NCBI GenBank assembly: GCA_963853835.1
Contig: OY970835.1
Span: 31,322,047-31,386,046 of the forward strand
DNA: 64,000 nucleotides
Direction of reading: 5' to 3'
DNA from: Calendula officinalis
Lineage: Eukaryota; Streptophyta; Magnoliopsida; Asterales; Asteraceae
In this document: piece by piece, positions 63,441 to 64,000 of the stretch
Numbering within the stretch: position 1 is the stretch's first letter
Layout: each line of letters starts with the position of its first letter
Notes under the pieces: generated by a model
The model's input: the letters and a program-made list of their open reading frames with translations, nothing else
Told to the model about the DNA's origin: nothing
Databases searched by the model: none
Position numbers and translations under genes: made by a program

Positions 63441-64000
63441 ATGGCTGGGAGTTCAAGTGAGGAATCTGGGATTAGCAGATCATCAGAGGGAGTATCAAAC
63501 GGGCAGCAACGGGGTGGTGATGCAATTGCAGAATGGCGGTCTTCTGAGCAGGTGGAAAATGGGATCACTTCAACATCACCGCCTTATTGGGATACTGAAG
63601 ATGATGATGATTGTGGTAATTTTTTATTTATATATTTACTTTTAATCCAGATATAAAAGTAAATCAAAATCGTCTATAAGTTAAACGTTTAACTAATACT
63701 GATATATTTTTTTAAAATTTGCAGGACCTAAACCTTCTGATCTTTACGGAAAATATACTTGGAAAATAGACAAATTCACACAGATTAATAAGAGAGAACT
63801 TCGTAGTAACGCTTTTGAGGTTGGTGGTTATAAATGGTATGTCGTTCTCTTTTGTTTTAACCATTTGTTGCATTATTTATTAATTTTGGTGCAAATGCTG
63901 ATGGTGTACAAATAACTGTAGGTACATCTTAATCTACCCACAGGGCTGTGATGTCTGCCATCATCTCTCTTTATTTCTTTGCGTTGCAGATCATGAAAAG
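63441..64000 (+). CDS. MATH-domain TRAF1-like protein (MUSE13/MUSE14 type), 5' part, cut by window edge
   Basis: Coding exons 63441-63615, 63725-63836 and 63922-64000 onward; borders TTGTG|GTAATT, TTTGCAG|GACCTA, AAATG|GTATGT and CTGTAG|GTACAT keep the frame. ATG at 63441 (AAAATGGCTG). The N-terminus is Ser/Gly-rich and acidic (SPPYWDTEDDDDCG). It then enters a MATH/TRAF domain: SDLYGKYTWKIDKFTQINKR, LRSNAFEVGGYKWYILIYPQ, GCDVCHHLSLFLCVADHEK. This matches Arabidopsis TRAF homologues 1a/1b (MUSE14/13), adaptors for SCF-CPR1 turnover of NLR immune receptors and for autophagy regulation. Only the first ~120 residues are in the window. Paralogue not decidable. Confidence 0.88.

Overview
This is nuclear DNA from a flowering plant, most likely a daisy-family (Asteraceae) species. 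It is AT-rich, has introns with GT..AG borders, and carries few genes among many transposons. Asteraceae is an inference: the extra ORFs of the Ty1/copia element at 21607-33124 resemble a protein family I know mainly from Tanacetum/Artemisia-type genomes. All gene names rest on motif recognition from memory; no search was run.

Genes. Five host genes look intact or intact as far as visible: a DUF3475/DUF668 (PSI-family) protein (8576-10339, +); a subfamily-II ethylene receptor of ETR2/EIN4 type in two coding exons (15860-13437, -); a single-finger C2H2 EAR repressor of TAC1/SUPERMAN type (34098-33562, -); an eight-exon cellulose synthase-like gene of CslG/CslM type that rebuilds to 733 aa without a break (50690-43727, -); and the 5' end of a MATH-domain TRAF1-like gene cut by the right edge (63441-64000, +). 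Broken genes and fragments: a C2H2 EAR pseudogene (39489-40209, +), an isolated ERD6-like sugar-transporter exon, a NUP50-like fragment, a Helitron-helicase tail, and a polyamine-oxidase fragment.

Mobile DNA. The dominant feature is a complete, apparently very young 11.5-kb Ty1/copia (SIRE/Maximus-like) retrotransposon on the minus strand. It has identical 618-bp LTRs, a 5-bp target duplication, a PBS, a PPT, gag, pol and two extra ORFs after pol separated by one in-frame TAG. An octamer (CAGTAGTA/TACTACTG) recurs throughout it, in noncoding DNA and in coding DNA in several reading phases. Around it lie a 2.6-kb solo LTR nested in a Stowaway-like MITE, about ten other TA-flanked MITEs, six Mutator-like MITEs with 9-10 bp target duplications, an hAT MITE nested in a SINE, two other SINEs, a 5'-truncated LINE, CACTA pieces, Helitron ends and a broken PIF/Harbinger element.

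Layout. 1-3 kb: Helitron-related gene-fragment cluster. 4.7-8.1 kb: stacked MITEs and solo LTR ending just upstream of the DUF668 gene promoter. 8.2-10.4 kb: DUF668 gene. 11.6-12.9 kb: nested SINE/hAT and a MITE. 13.4-16.4 kb: ethylene receptor. 16.5-21.6 kb: MITE-rich spacer. 21.6-33.1 kb: copia element. 33.5-34.2 kb: C2H2 gene. 35-43.2 kb: MITEs, LINE tail, C2H2 pseudogene. 43.7-50.7 kb: cellulose synthase-like gene with transposon-filled introns. 51-60.1 kb: CACTA, Helitron, LTR-like and Harbinger debris. 60.4-62.1 kb: MITEs. 62.7-64 kb: TRAF1-like gene. The host genes look functionally unrelated to each other; I see no biosynthetic cluster.
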